From: JAHBVL01 sp963712055
GTDB taxonomy: Bacteria > Chloroflexota > Chloroflexia > Thermomicrobiales > UBA6265
DNA length: 64,000 nucleotides
Direction of reading: 5' to 3'
Assembly: GCA_963712055.1 (NCBI GenBank)
Contig: CAVQGN010000002.1
Location: 124,001-188,000, forward strand
Position numbers and translations under genes: made by a program. The notes beneath the pieces are model-generated. The model searched no databases and had not been told where the DNA came from. It saw only the letters and a program-made list of their open reading frames with translations. Of this stretch, positions 52,264-60,879 are shown piece by piece (positions within the stretch are counted from its first letter, which is position 1; each line of letters begins with the position of its first letter).

Positions 52264-54258
52264 ATGACAGCCGCCGAAACACCGCTCAGTCTCCGTGAGG
52301 TTGCGAGTGACCTGCGTCACCGCCTGGCTCAGTCAGCGAATCACGATCTGAACGATGATGCCTCCTTGCACCAGCAACTTCGCGACGAGTTTCATGAGTT
52401 CGGCGTCGCCGCCCGACTAGCAGGCGCGGATCTGGAGGAGTCAATGGCGATCGCGGTCGCCATTCTCCAGGAGACCCTCGACGATTCACCGGCTTTCCCT
52501 CATGTTGTGCCAACAACCATCGTCGCTGGTTCCGTGTTCGCCGCCGTAGCACACGGCTTTCAATTCGGCAGGGTGCAAGGCGAGGCTCCAGTAAGCAATG
52601 GATCGCTCGATAGTCGCCTCGCCCAACTGACCGCGCTGCACCAGATTGGACGCGCCGCCACTGGGAGTTCGAGTCCCGGAGACCTACTCGATCTGGCCGT
52701 GCGCGCAATTGGATCAGCCACCGAGAGCGATGCGGCGGCAGTGTTTCTTTTCGATCCCGCCAGCGAACGCTTGGCGCTTTGGGCCGCGACCGGGCTGAAT
52801 CCGGCGTCAATTGGCGCCCTCGCGATTCCGCTGAGTGAAGGCCTGACCGGGCTCGCGGCGAGTGAACGGCGGCCGGTCGTCGTCGAGGATGCTCAACGCC
52901 ATCCGGCTTGGGTGACTTCGCACAATTTCGGTGACACGGTCTATGCGTCGCAAGCTTCGATACCGATGATCCTTGAATCGCAGGACAAACTCGTCGGAGT
53001 GCTCAACGTGCTCACGGTAAATCGGCGCTCGTTCAGCAGCGAAGAGATCGATTTCCTTCAGACCGCGGCAAACGAACTCGCGATTAGTGTCGAGTTTGCG
53101 CGCCTTCACGATCAAACCGATGAACGCTTGCGCCAGAAAATCGCCGAACTTGGAACACTCCAGCGCGTTTCTCGATCGGTCGCGTCATCGCTGGCCGTTT
53201 CGGATGTTCTGCGCTTGGTAGCAGCGTCGGCGACTGAAATTTGCCAAGCGGAAGCCACCGCTCTCTTTCGCCTTCATCGCCGGGAAACGGGCGGACAGAT
53301 CGAGGAACGGCCGATTGTGGAGCACCGTATCGGCCAGGCCCGGCAGGCAACGGATGTCGTAATTCGCGACGATTTCGTCCGTTCGGTCATCGAATCCGGT
53401 TCCGCCAGTACGATGAACCTTGATTATGTCGACGGTTCAAGTCGGCTCTATTGCATCCCGCTCCGCTCGGCCCGCGAAATCTGGGGCGCTCTGTGCGTGC
53501 GTTTGCCATCAGGAAATACGTTGTCGGAAGATCAGCTGGGATTGCTGCAGTCCTTCACCGATTCTGCTTCGATCGCAATCGAGAATGCCGAACTCTTCGA
53601 GCATGCGCAGGCAAACGCGGCGATTTCCGCCACCCTGCTGCAGGAAATGCATCACCGGGTCCGGAACAACCTGCAAACCGTGGCTGCGCTCTTGTCACTG
53701 CAAATGCGGCAAGTCGACGACGAAGAAACCAGTCGACACTTGATGGAGGCCGCTGGTCGGGTCCAATCGATCGCAGCCGTCCACGATCTGCTGAGCGATG
53801 AGAGTCGGTTGAGTGGTGCGTCGATAGCCGATGTCGCGAACCTTGTGGTCGATGAAACAAGAAACACCGTCCACAAACCGGGTCTCGCCGTCACATTCGA
53901 TGTCGTGCCCAATGACCTGGTGGTTCCATCGAGGCATGCCACCATCCTGGCGCTATTGATCAACGAATTGATCTCGAACGCGATCAGTCATGGTTTCAGG
54001 GATCGGGAAAAGGGTTCGATCACGATCGCTGCCACACGGGAGGGCTCAAACATCTGCCTTGTGGTCGAAAATGATGGTGAGCAGGTGCCGACTGGCTTCA
54101 ACCCGTCGATGAGTTCTGGTCTGGGTTTGCGAATCGTCGAACGGCTCGCGCAATTCGATCTTGGTGGCACCTTCAAGGTTATCGCGACGGGCAGCGGTAC
54201 ACGCGCGGAAATCAGATTCCCATCGACCGCAATTGCCGAGATCGAGGCGGGAACTTAG
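52264..54258 (+). CDS. sensor histidine kinase, GAF-GAF-HisKA_2
   Basis: A 664-residue soluble kinase. An N-terminal helical region (1-110) precedes two GAF domains (about 115-285 and 300-450), then the HisKA_2 phospho-acceptor box LLQEMHHRVRNNLQTVAALL and an HATPase domain with NELISNAISHGF and SSGLGLRIVERL. There is no membrane segment, so it senses an internal signal or a chromophore in a GAF domain. I do not see an obvious bilin cysteine motif. No response regulator is adjacent. It is divergent from the polysaccharide cluster. The ATG has no clear ribosome-binding site. Confidence 0.9.
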   Translation: MTAAETPLSLREVASDLRHRLAQSANHDLNDDASLHQQLRDEFHEFGVAARLAGADLEESMAIAVAILQETLDDSPAFPHVVPTTIVAGSVFAAVAHGFQFGRVQGEAPVSNGSLDSRLAQLTALHQIGRAATGSSSPGDLLDLAVRAIGSATESDAAAVFLFDPASERLALWAATGLNPASIGALAIPLSEGLTGLAASERRPVVVEDAQRHPAWVTSHNFGDTVYASQASIPMILESQDKLVGVLNVLTVNRRSFSSEEIDFLQTAANELAISVEFARLHDQTDERLRQKIAELGTLQRVSRSVASSLAVSDVLRLVAASATEICQAEATALFRLHRRETGGQIEERPIVEHRIGQARQATDVVIRDDFVRSVIESGSASTMNLDYVDGSSRLYCIPLRSAREIWGALCVRLPSGNTLSEDQLGLLQSFTDSASIAIENAELFEHAQANAAISATLLQEMHHRVRNNLQTVAALLSLQMRQVDDEETSRHLMEAAGRVQSIAAVHDLLSDESRLSGASIADVANLVVDETRNTVHKPGLAVTFDVVPNDLVVPSRHATILALLINELISNAISHGFRDREKGSITIAATREGSNICLVVENDGEQVPTGFNPSMSSGLGLRIVERLAQFDLGGTFKVIATGSGTRAEIRFPSTAIAEIEAGT

Positions 54259-55142
54259 TCCCCCACGCGGTCGATTGACCGATTTGCATAGGCCTCCGCC
54301 ATCAGATCGGCAAGGTGGGTCACCGGAATCGGTGTTTCGTTCCGGTCGAGCGCGCTCGTAACCTGGATCGCGCACCCCGGGTTCGCGGTGACGACGACTG
54401 CGGCAGCTGTCTCGGCTGCGTTCCCAGCTTTGCGATCACCAAGCTCCCTTGCCATTTTTGGTCGAAGGAGGTTGTAGATTCCGGCACTGCCACAGCAGAG
54501 CGAAGACTCGCGCATTTCGACAAGTTCGAGTCCAGGAATCGATCGCATAAGCCTGCGTGGTTCCTCAGATATGCGCTGAGCATGAACGAGGTGACAAGGT
54601 TCCTGGTAGGTCACTCGTTTCTTCAACGGTCCAGGCTCGACTACGAGGTTGGCAGCCATGATTTCGGTGAAATCGCAGACGCGATCTGAAAACGCTCGTG
54701 CTCGCTCGGCGTAGGTCGGATCGTCCTTGAGGAGATGACCGTATTCTTTGAGCGTCGATCCGCATCCAGCAGCCGTCACGACAATCGGATTCGAATCAGT
54801 CGCCTCGAAGGCGTCGATGTTCTTTCGGGCGAGTTCACGCGCTTCGCTTGCCATGCCGCTGTGGACCAGCAATGCACCGCAGCATCCCTGCGATTTCGGA
54901 ACTTCGACAGCGATGCCATTGATTGCCATCACTGACGCCGCTGAGCGATTGGTGGTTGGAAAGACGGTTCCCATCATGCAGCCATTGAAGAGGTCAGCGG
55001 ATAGTCGCGGCTCGACCGGCGTCCAGGACTCCTCACCCGGGATCAATCTTGCTCCAACCGCTGCCGGCGCCAGTTTTTCTGCGTCCGCCATACCGATCCG
55101 GTCGAGCAATCCACTTCTACGTGCCAGCGATTGCAAACCAGA
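54255..55142 (-). CDS. glcF: glycolate oxidase iron-sulfur subunit GlcF, C-terminal part
   Basis: The C-terminal part of a GlcF/LutA-type protein, displaced by one base from its N-terminus (next entry). It begins SGLQSLARRSGLLDRIG and has the two CCG heterodisulfide-reductase-like domains: FNGCMM...GCCGALLVHSGM and YQEPCHLVHAQ...ESSLCCGSAGIYNLL. These bind an iron-sulfur cofactor and pass electrons from the FAD subunits. Skipping one T at 55143 joins the halves into one protein of about 440 residues. The gene overlaps the kinase stop by four bases. Confidence 0.85.
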   Translation of the reverse strand, partial: SGLQSLARRSGLLDRIGMADAEKLAPAAVGARLIPGEESWTPVEPRLSADLFNGCMMGTVFPTTNRSAASVMAINGIAVEVPKSQGCCGALLVHSGMASEARELARKNIDAFEATDSNPIVVTAAGCGSTLKEYGHLLKDDPTYAERARAFSDRVCDFTEIMAANLVVEPGPLKKRVTYQEPCHLVHAQRISEEPRRLMRSIPGLELVEMRESSLCCGSAGIYNLLRPKMARELGDRKAGNAAETAAAVVVTANPGCAIQVTSALDRNETPIPVTHLADLMAEAYANRSIDRVGD

Positions 55143-55581
55143 ATCGCTGGTACAGGGTGGTCGCCCGTGCGACGAGCGAGATTCGGCGGACGTCGCCGAA
55201 GAGCCAGTCAAGCATGACCTTTCTGATCGCCCGCTCGGGAACTGACCGTTCGATGTGCTGCTCGATCTGGCTGCGACTCGATTCGACCAAAATACCGTAC
55301 TGGACTCCGGAAGGACACACCGCCTCGCAGGCGCGGCAATCGAGGCACTCGTACATTTGATCTTTGAAGACCGGGTCATCGATCGACATCCGGCCTTCGC
55401 CGACTGCGCTCATCAACCAGAGCCGTCCGCGCGGTGAGGAGATTTCCTGTCCGGTAATCCGATAGGTGGGACAGGAGGAGAGACACATACCGCAGTGGAC
55501 ACAAGCCCGCAGAAGATCCTCCTCCGGGACATCGTATCCAGCGAATCCGCGTATGACTCCGTTTTGGGTTGCGTTCTGCAC
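55117..55581 (-). CDS. glcF: glycolate oxidase iron-sulfur subunit GlcF, N-terminal part
   Basis: The N-terminal part of GlcF, with two ferredoxin-type [4Fe-4S] motifs, CVHCGMCLSSCPTYRITG and CLDCRACEAVCPSG. GTG 55581 has GGAG six bases upstream and lies 13 bases after glcE. After TTLYQR the frame runs on for only six residues to a stop at 55117, while homology continues in the frame one base over. All functional motifs of the complete protein are present when joined, so either the assembly has one extra base or the gene has just lost function. Confidence 0.85.
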   Translation of the reverse strand: MQNATQNGVIRGFAGYDVPEEDLLRACVHCGMCLSSCPTYRITGQEISSPRGRLWLMSAVGEGRMSIDDPVFKDQMYECLDCRACEAVCPSGVQYGILVESSRSQIEQHIERSVPERAIRKVMLDWLFGDVRRISLVARATTLYQRFWFAIAGT

Positions 55582-55594
55582 GATTCTCTCCAGG

Positions 55595-56821
55595 TCAGAC
55601 GGCAGCTGATGGTTGACGTTCGAGAAGCCGCCCAGGGTTCAGCGTGTCGGTCGGATCGAACTCCTGTTTCATGCGGCGCATCAGATCGACCGATTCGAGT
55701 CCTTCACCGAACGCATCGACTTTCGACCGCACCACAAGAGGCGCGGTCATAACGGTCGTGCGTGGGTAGACGTGGCGAATCAGACCGAACGTATCGACCA
55801 GGTCCTGGTCGGAGAGCCGTCCGCGTGCGAATTTGAAATCGATAGAACCCAACGCGGGGTTGAAACGTATCTCGAGATCACGAAACTCATGTGGCGGCAG
55901 CATCCCGGCCAAGTTGTCGACAGTCTGGACTGATTCCGACGGCAACGCCCTAACCCTGAGCCAGATATACGGTTCATCGCCCCGTGCCGTGAAGGCGGTG
56001 AGATTGTGCGACCAGAACATCTCGCTGTCATCGTGGCCGAGTTCTGTCGTCGGCGTCGAGAGACATTGCTTGACCGAGGTCATCACTCGCTGAACTGTTG
56101 CTGGGCGTCCTTCAAATCGGGCTGCCACCGCCCATCCTGGTGAGTGACTCCTGACCTCGAGCGAGATCGGCCGCAGCGCTGACGTCAGGATCGACGCCGA
56201 CACGCGACTCGCTTCGGCTAGCGAGGTACAGGCTGCGATCAACGTCGCTTCAGTCCGTGCTGCCGGTATGACCTTCAGATTGATCGACGTGATGATCGCG
56301 AGTGTGCCCAGCGATCCATGCAGCATTCTCATCATGTCGAAACCGCTGACGTTCTTGACGACCATTCCACCGGCCTTGGCCACGGTTCCATTTGGATAAG
56401 CGGCTTCGATACCGATGAGATAATCACGGAGCGTCCCCGAACCGAACCGTCGCGGTCCGTAGATCGCTGCCGCGGCGATACCGCCAATCGTGGCGGACGC
56501 CGAATCCCAGGTTTCGATCGGCATCGCCTGCCCCTTCGACGCCAGGAGATCGTGCAGTTCGGCCAATGTCACTCCTGCACCCACGGATATGGTCATATCG
56601 TCTGGTTCGTAGTCAAGAATCTGGTTCAGGGAAGTCGTCGAAACGATCCAATCGGGCGCGATGACCGGGTTGCCATAGCTCAATCTCGTCTCTCCCCCGA
56701 CTGGCATCACCCGTTTTCTCTGCGAGGATGCCTGGCCAAGGAGTTCTGCCATCGCCTGCGGCGTCGGCGGCTGAAGGCGTACCGCGTTACTCATGTGCTC
56801 ATTGCTCACGACGGCTGTCAC
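55595..56821 (-). CDS. glcE: glycolate oxidase FAD-binding subunit GlcE
   Basis: A 408-residue FAD-linked oxidase (vanillyl-alcohol-oxidase-like FAD domain): MPVGGETRLSYG, GAGVTLAELHDLLASKGQ and SATIGGIAAAAIYGPRRFGSGTLRDYLIG, then VKNVSGFDMMRMLHGSLGTLAIIT. The C-terminus ends FDPTDTLNPGRL, as usual in this family. It lies between glcD and glcF and is the smaller flavoprotein of the glycolate dehydrogenase complex. GTG 56821 is used. ATG 56794 is an alternative. Confidence 0.9.
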   Translation of the reverse strand: MTAVVSNEHMSNAVRLQPPTPQAMAELLGQASSQRKRVMPVGGETRLSYGNPVIAPDWIVSTTSLNQILDYEPDDMTISVGAGVTLAELHDLLASKGQAMPIETWDSASATIGGIAAAAIYGPRRFGSGTLRDYLIGIEAAYPNGTVAKAGGMVVKNVSGFDMMRMLHGSLGTLAIITSINLKVIPAARTEATLIAACTSLAEASRVSASILTSALRPISLEVRSHSPGWAVAARFEGRPATVQRVMTSVKQCLSTPTTELGHDDSEMFWSHNLTAFTARGDEPYIWLRVRALPSESVQTVDNLAGMLPPHEFRDLEIRFNPALGSIDFKFARGRLSDQDLVDTFGLIRHVYPRTTVMTAPLVVRSKVDAFGEGLESVDLMRRMKQEFDPTDTLNPGRLLERQPSAAV

Positions 56822-56842
56822 TTTTCCGCCCAGACGGGCTGA

Positions 56843-58303
56843 TCACAGTGCGTAGATACCGTATTTTTGCGCCATAGCTTGCTGGTGCAACGACCGGACT
56901 TCGCCGCAAACATAGCCTTGCGGGAACATCTTTTCGGGATTAAACATCGCGCCGGGATCGAACGCATTCTTGATCCCCGCCATGGCCGCCAAATCCTCGC
57001 CGGTAAACACCAAATCCATGTATTCCCGCTTTTCCGTGCCGATGCCATGTTCGCCAGTGAGCGCGCCACCGATCTGCACGCAATACGCGATGAGATCCTT
57101 GCTCGCTTCCATGACCCGCTCGACGTCGCGAACGTTATGACGATCAAACAACATCAGCGGATGGAGATTGCCGTCGCCAGCATGAAACATGTTCGCGATT
57201 GGTAACGAATACGAATCAGAAATCCGCTGAACCTCGGTCAATGTCTGTGCTAGCTTGGTTCGCGGTACGACGGTGTCATGCAGGTAATAACTCGGCGCCA
57301 GGCGACCCATGGCCGCGATCGCCATCTTGCGACCCTTCCAGAGCAGATCACGATCTTTTTTCGCGGTCGCAGCACGTACCTCGGACGCCCCAGCCTTCAG
57401 ACAAATTTGCCCGATCTCCTCGGCTGTTTCGGCTACATCCTCGTTCAATCCATCGACCTCGATCAGGAGGACTGCCCCCGCATCCATCGGATAGCCGGCA
57501 TGGTAGGCCGGCTCGACCGCCTGGATCGTAAGGTTGTCCATCATTTCGAGCGCCGCCGGCAGAATCCCCGCCTTGATCACCTCAGAAACGGCTTGGGACG
57601 CATCAGAAACCGTGGGGAACGCGGTCATCTGCACCGAGATCGCCTCTGGCACCGGGAGCAATCGCACGAGCGCTTTCGTGACAACACCGAGCATCCCCTC
57701 CGAACCAACATAGATGCCGGTAAGGTCATACCCTGACGATTCTTCGCCTCGGCTGCCGATCCATCGAACCTCGCCGTCGTTCCCGACGACTTCGAGACCG
57801 AGGATATGGTTGGTCGTCACTCCGTATTTCAGGCAATGGGGACCGCCGGAGTTTTCTGCGACATTCCCGCCGATCGTACACGCGCGCTGGCTCGATGGGT
57901 CAGGAGCGAAAAAGAGTCCTTGCGGCTGAACCCACTCGGACAATTCAAGATTGATGACCCCGGGTTCGACCAACGCCGTCCGATTTCCGGCATCGACTCG
58001 GAGAATCCGATTCATCCGGGTGGTGGCGACAACGATGCCGCCTTTTTGGGCCACCGAGCCGCCGCTCAGACCCGTGCCAGCGCCACGAGGAACCACCGGA
58101 ACACCGTAGCGCAATGCCAGCGAAACGATCGCGGCAACCTGTTCTGCGGTTTCTGGTAGCACCACTGCAGCCGGCCGGGCGGTTTCGACTGCAGCATCAA
58201 CTGAGCCGTCGTATTCGTAGACAATCAGGTCGCTAGGATGGAAAAAGACGTTTTCCGTTCCCACGATGCGCTGAAGATCGTCGACAAGACTCTGCATCTG
58301 CAT
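56843..58303 (-). CDS. glcD: glycolate oxidase subunit GlcD
   Basis: A 486-residue FAD-linked oxidase with VPRGAGTGLSGGSVAQKGGIV, the FAD-binding block CTIGGNVAENSGGPHCLKYGVT, GSEGMLGVVTKALVRLLP and the C-terminal HAGDGNLHP and GGALTGEHGIGTEKREYM active-site motifs. This is the catalytic subunit oxidising glycolate (or another 2-hydroxy acid) to the oxo acid. It heads the minus-strand operon glcD-glcE-glcF, whose start region faces the divergent FAD oxidoreductase gene. Confidence 0.94.
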   Translation of the reverse strand: MQMQSLVDDLQRIVGTENVFFHPSDLIVYEYDGSVDAAVETARPAAVVLPETAEQVAAIVSLALRYGVPVVPRGAGTGLSGGSVAQKGGIVVATTRMNRILRVDAGNRTALVEPGVINLELSEWVQPQGLFFAPDPSSQRACTIGGNVAENSGGPHCLKYGVTTNHILGLEVVGNDGEVRWIGSRGEESSGYDLTGIYVGSEGMLGVVTKALVRLLPVPEAISVQMTAFPTVSDASQAVSEVIKAGILPAALEMMDNLTIQAVEPAYHAGYPMDAGAVLLIEVDGLNEDVAETAEEIGQICLKAGASEVRAATAKKDRDLLWKGRKMAIAAMGRLAPSYYLHDTVVPRTKLAQTLTEVQRISDSYSLPIANMFHAGDGNLHPLMLFDRHNVRDVERVMEASKDLIAYCVQIGGALTGEHGIGTEKREYMDLVFTGEDLAAMAGIKNAFDPGAMFNPEKMFPQGYVCGEVRSLHQQAMAQKYGIYAL

Positions 58304-58369
58304 GAAGAATGGCCCGCTACGAATCCGAATACCTGACCCTCAGTATCGCCTGCATTTCCGTCGTGGGCA

Positions 58370-58398
58370 ATTGACGCGAGGTAGCCTGACACCTATCT
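58370..58398 (+). promoter_or_regulatory. sigma-70 type promoter of the FAD oxidoreductase
   Basis: TTGACG at 58370-58375 and TATCTT at 58393-58398 are exactly 17 bases apart, 44 bases before the ATG. This is the best -35/-10 pair in the window. Confidence 0.6.
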
Positions 58399-58442
58399 TG
58401 GCCGCAGCAAGGGTGGCGTTCATTCAAGCGAGGGTCAGATCG

Positions 58443-59651
58443 ATGCAGCACGTTGACACAGTGGTCATTGGCGGAGGCATCGTCGGCAACTCAACAGCGT
58501 TTTTCATGGCGATGCAGGGCGCTGCCAAGGTCGCTCTGTTTGAACGCGCAACCATCGCCTCGGAAGCGAGCGGCCGGACCGGCGCATTGCTTCGTCGGCA
58601 CTACACCAACGAACCAGAAGCGCGTCTCGCAACGCGGGGTTACGAGATCTATCGCGACTGGGAGACGTTCACTGGTGAGCCGTCGGCTCACACACCGCAT
58701 CCGGTTGTGGTCACCGTCGATACCGCTGGAGAAAGCGAAGGAAACATCGAGAAAATACGCCGCAATGTCGCCATGCTCAATGGCCTCGGTATCGAAATCG
58801 AGATGGTCACCCAGGCTGATCTGCAGCGACTGCAACCCTTCGCCGACTGGAGCGATATCGACGTCGCCACCCTCGAACCCCAGAGCGGCTATGTCGATGC
58901 GGTCCAAGCAACCCGGTCGATGGCACGGGCAGCGGAACGAGCGGGAGTCATCGTGCACGATCATCAACCGGTCCTGGAGATTCTTGTGACCGGCGGTCGT
59001 GTCACCGGCGTCCGCACCGCTTCCGGCGATATCGCGTGCGACACTGTTGTCTGTGCGGCCGGTCCCTGGTCGAACGGCTTGCTCACCCCACATGGGATCG
59101 ACGTGCCGGTGACAGCGCTACGTGTGCAAGTCGCCATCCTGCACCGACCGCTCATCTTGCAGGAAGATCACTTTGTCTACCTGGATGTTGCAGCTGGAGT
59201 CTTCACCCGACCCTGGGGCGATGGTCGTTCACTGGTCGGCGTTGGTGGCGGTGATCAGCATGATGAGGTTGATCCGGACGGCTACGATCCTCGCAACGAC
59301 CTCGGATACGCGGATTTGGCGATCGAGGCCATCGCGAAACGAATTCCGGACATGCGCCACGCCGCCTATCTCCACGGGCATGCAGGGTTGTATGACATGA
59401 GTCCCGATACCCACCCGATCATTGGAGAAACCGGGATCGCTGGCCTCTATCTGGCGGCAGGTTTTAGCGGAGCAGGGTTCAAAAAGGGACCAGCCGTCGG
59501 CGAAGCACTAGCGAAGATGATCTCCGGCCAATCTCCTGAAGAAACGGGGCTCGCGCCATTTGCGTTAGGTCGGTTCGAAACCGAATCATGGCGCGAGCCA
59601 TGGAGTGAAACCGAATACATCTTTAGTAGCGATTTCGGGCACCGCCTCTAG
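58443..59651 (+). CDS. FAD-dependent oxidoreductase (DAO family, sarcosine oxidase beta-like)
   Basis: A 402-residue amine/amino-acid oxidase of the DAO fold: VVIGGGIVGNSTAFFMAMQG (FAD), GRTGALLRRHYTNEPEARLA, a VCAAGPWSNGLL strand, and the closing FAD block HPIIGETGIAGLYLAAGFSGAGFKKGPAVGE. It resembles sarcosine/dimethylglycine oxidase beta subunits, which would release formaldehyde or an imino acid. The exact substrate is unknown. The frame is open upstream, but ATG 58443 has GAGGGT about eight bases before it and follows the promoter. It is divergent from glcDEF, so both may serve small 2-carbon metabolites such as glycolate and glycine derivatives (inference). Confidence 0.87.
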   Translation: MQHVDTVVIGGGIVGNSTAFFMAMQGAAKVALFERATIASEASGRTGALLRRHYTNEPEARLATRGYEIYRDWETFTGEPSAHTPHPVVVTVDTAGESEGNIEKIRRNVAMLNGLGIEIEMVTQADLQRLQPFADWSDIDVATLEPQSGYVDAVQATRSMARAAERAGVIVHDHQPVLEILVTGGRVTGVRTASGDIACDTVVCAAGPWSNGLLTPHGIDVPVTALRVQVAILHRPLILQEDHFVYLDVAAGVFTRPWGDGRSLVGVGGGDQHDEVDPDGYDPRNDLGYADLAIEAIAKRIPDMRHAAYLHGHAGLYDMSPDTHPIIGETGIAGLYLAAGFSGAGFKKGPAVGEALAKMISGQSPEETGLAPFALGRFETESWREPWSETEYIFSSDFGHRL

Positions 59652-59656
59652 CGGCT

Positions 59657-60730
59657 CTACATCGCGGCGATAATCGCCTCGGTCATCTCAGTGGTGGTCG
59701 CAGCTTTGGCGGGATCACGATCGAGCCTGAGATCGTAGGTGACCTTCTCACCGTCCGCTATCACACTCGACACCGCTTGCTCGACCGATCGGGCCGCGTT
59801 GATCTCGCCAAAATGGCGGAGCATCAACGCACCGGAAAGAACCATGGCGGTTGGATTGGCTTCGTTCTTGCCCGCGTGCGTCGGAGCGGAACCATGGATC
59901 GGCTCGAAGACTGAGAAATCTGTGCCAATGTTGCCACCGGGTGCGACACCGAGTCCGCCAACCATTCCGGCGACCAGGTCACTGACGATATCTCCATAGA
60001 GATTCGCCATAACCATGACGTCGTACTCATCCGGTTTCTGCATGAGTTGCATGCACATGTTGTCGATGATCCGGTCGTTGACCTCGATGTCTGGATAATC
60101 GGCGGCGACTTCCTGGGCGATCCGCAAAAAAAGACCGTCCGTGAACTTCATGATGTTCGCCTTGTGAACGATTGTCACCTTTTTGCGGCCATTGGCGCGG
60201 GCATACTCAAACGCGAATTTGGCGATACGGCGGGAGCCTTCTGGCGTAATCAGTTTGATCGAAAGCGCGGCATCAGCGCCGATCTGGCGTTTGCTGTAGC
60301 CATTGATCTGCTGAATGATGTCTGCCGTGTCGTCGGCGCCGGTATCGAACTCGATCCCGGAATACATCCCTTCCATGTTTTCGCGCACGATCACGAGATC
60401 GATATCATCGAAATAGGACTGCACACCCGGGATTGTCCGACCCGGGCGGATGTTCGCGTAGAGCCCAAGTTCCTGGCGAAGACCGACGTTGACGCTGCGA
60501 AAACCGGTGCCGATGGGGGTTGTGATCGGTCCTTTGAGCCCGGTTCCGTTCTTGCGGATCGAGGCAAGGGTCGCTTCGGGCAGGAGTTCGCCAGTTTGCT
60601 CGTAGGCAATGAGACCAGCCTGCTGATAGTCCCAGTCGAAGTCAAGACCGGTTGCCTCAAGAACGGCAATCGTCGCCGCGGTGACTTCCGGTCCGATGCC
60701 ATCGCCCGGGATGACGGTGACGTTGTACAC
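59657..60730 (-). CDS. NAD-dependent isocitrate dehydrogenase (isopropylmalate dehydrogenase superfamily)
   Basis: A 357-residue beta-decarboxylating dehydrogenase. Motifs are VIPGDGIGPEVT, the substrate loop KGPITTPIGTGFRSVNVGLRQ, LYANIRPGRT, VRENMEGMYSGIE, the metal-binding DIVSDLVAGMVGGLG and FEPIHGSAPTHAGKNEANP. The S-x-N-V-x-L-R-Q loop favours isocitrate over isopropylmalate. Homoisocitrate cannot be excluded. GTG 60730 follows AGAAGGGG by seven bases and gives the usual start. The longer frame from ATG 60763 has no ribosome-binding site. It converges with the FAD oxidoreductase. Confidence 0.88.
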   Translation of the reverse strand: MYNVTVIPGDGIGPEVTAATIAVLEATGLDFDWDYQQAGLIAYEQTGELLPEATLASIRKNGTGLKGPITTPIGTGFRSVNVGLRQELGLYANIRPGRTIPGVQSYFDDIDLVIVRENMEGMYSGIEFDTGADDTADIIQQINGYSKRQIGADAALSIKLITPEGSRRIAKFAFEYARANGRKKVTIVHKANIMKFTDGLFLRIAQEVAADYPDIEVNDRIIDNMCMQLMQKPDEYDVMVMANLYGDIVSDLVAGMVGGLGVAPGGNIGTDFSVFEPIHGSAPTHAGKNEANPTAMVLSGALMLRHFGEINAARSVEQAVSSVIADGEKVTYDLRLDRDPAKAATTTEMTEAIIAAM

Positions 60731-60879
60731 GTGTTTTCCCCTTCTTGTTGCCTCGAATACCATTTGGCGAATTGTCGCACGGACAACGCCACCCGAATTG
60801 GCCAGCAGCGCGGGAGTTCACATGGCACACTCATGGTGATGGCGCATTCGCTTAAGCGAAAGAACAGGACTGATAATCC

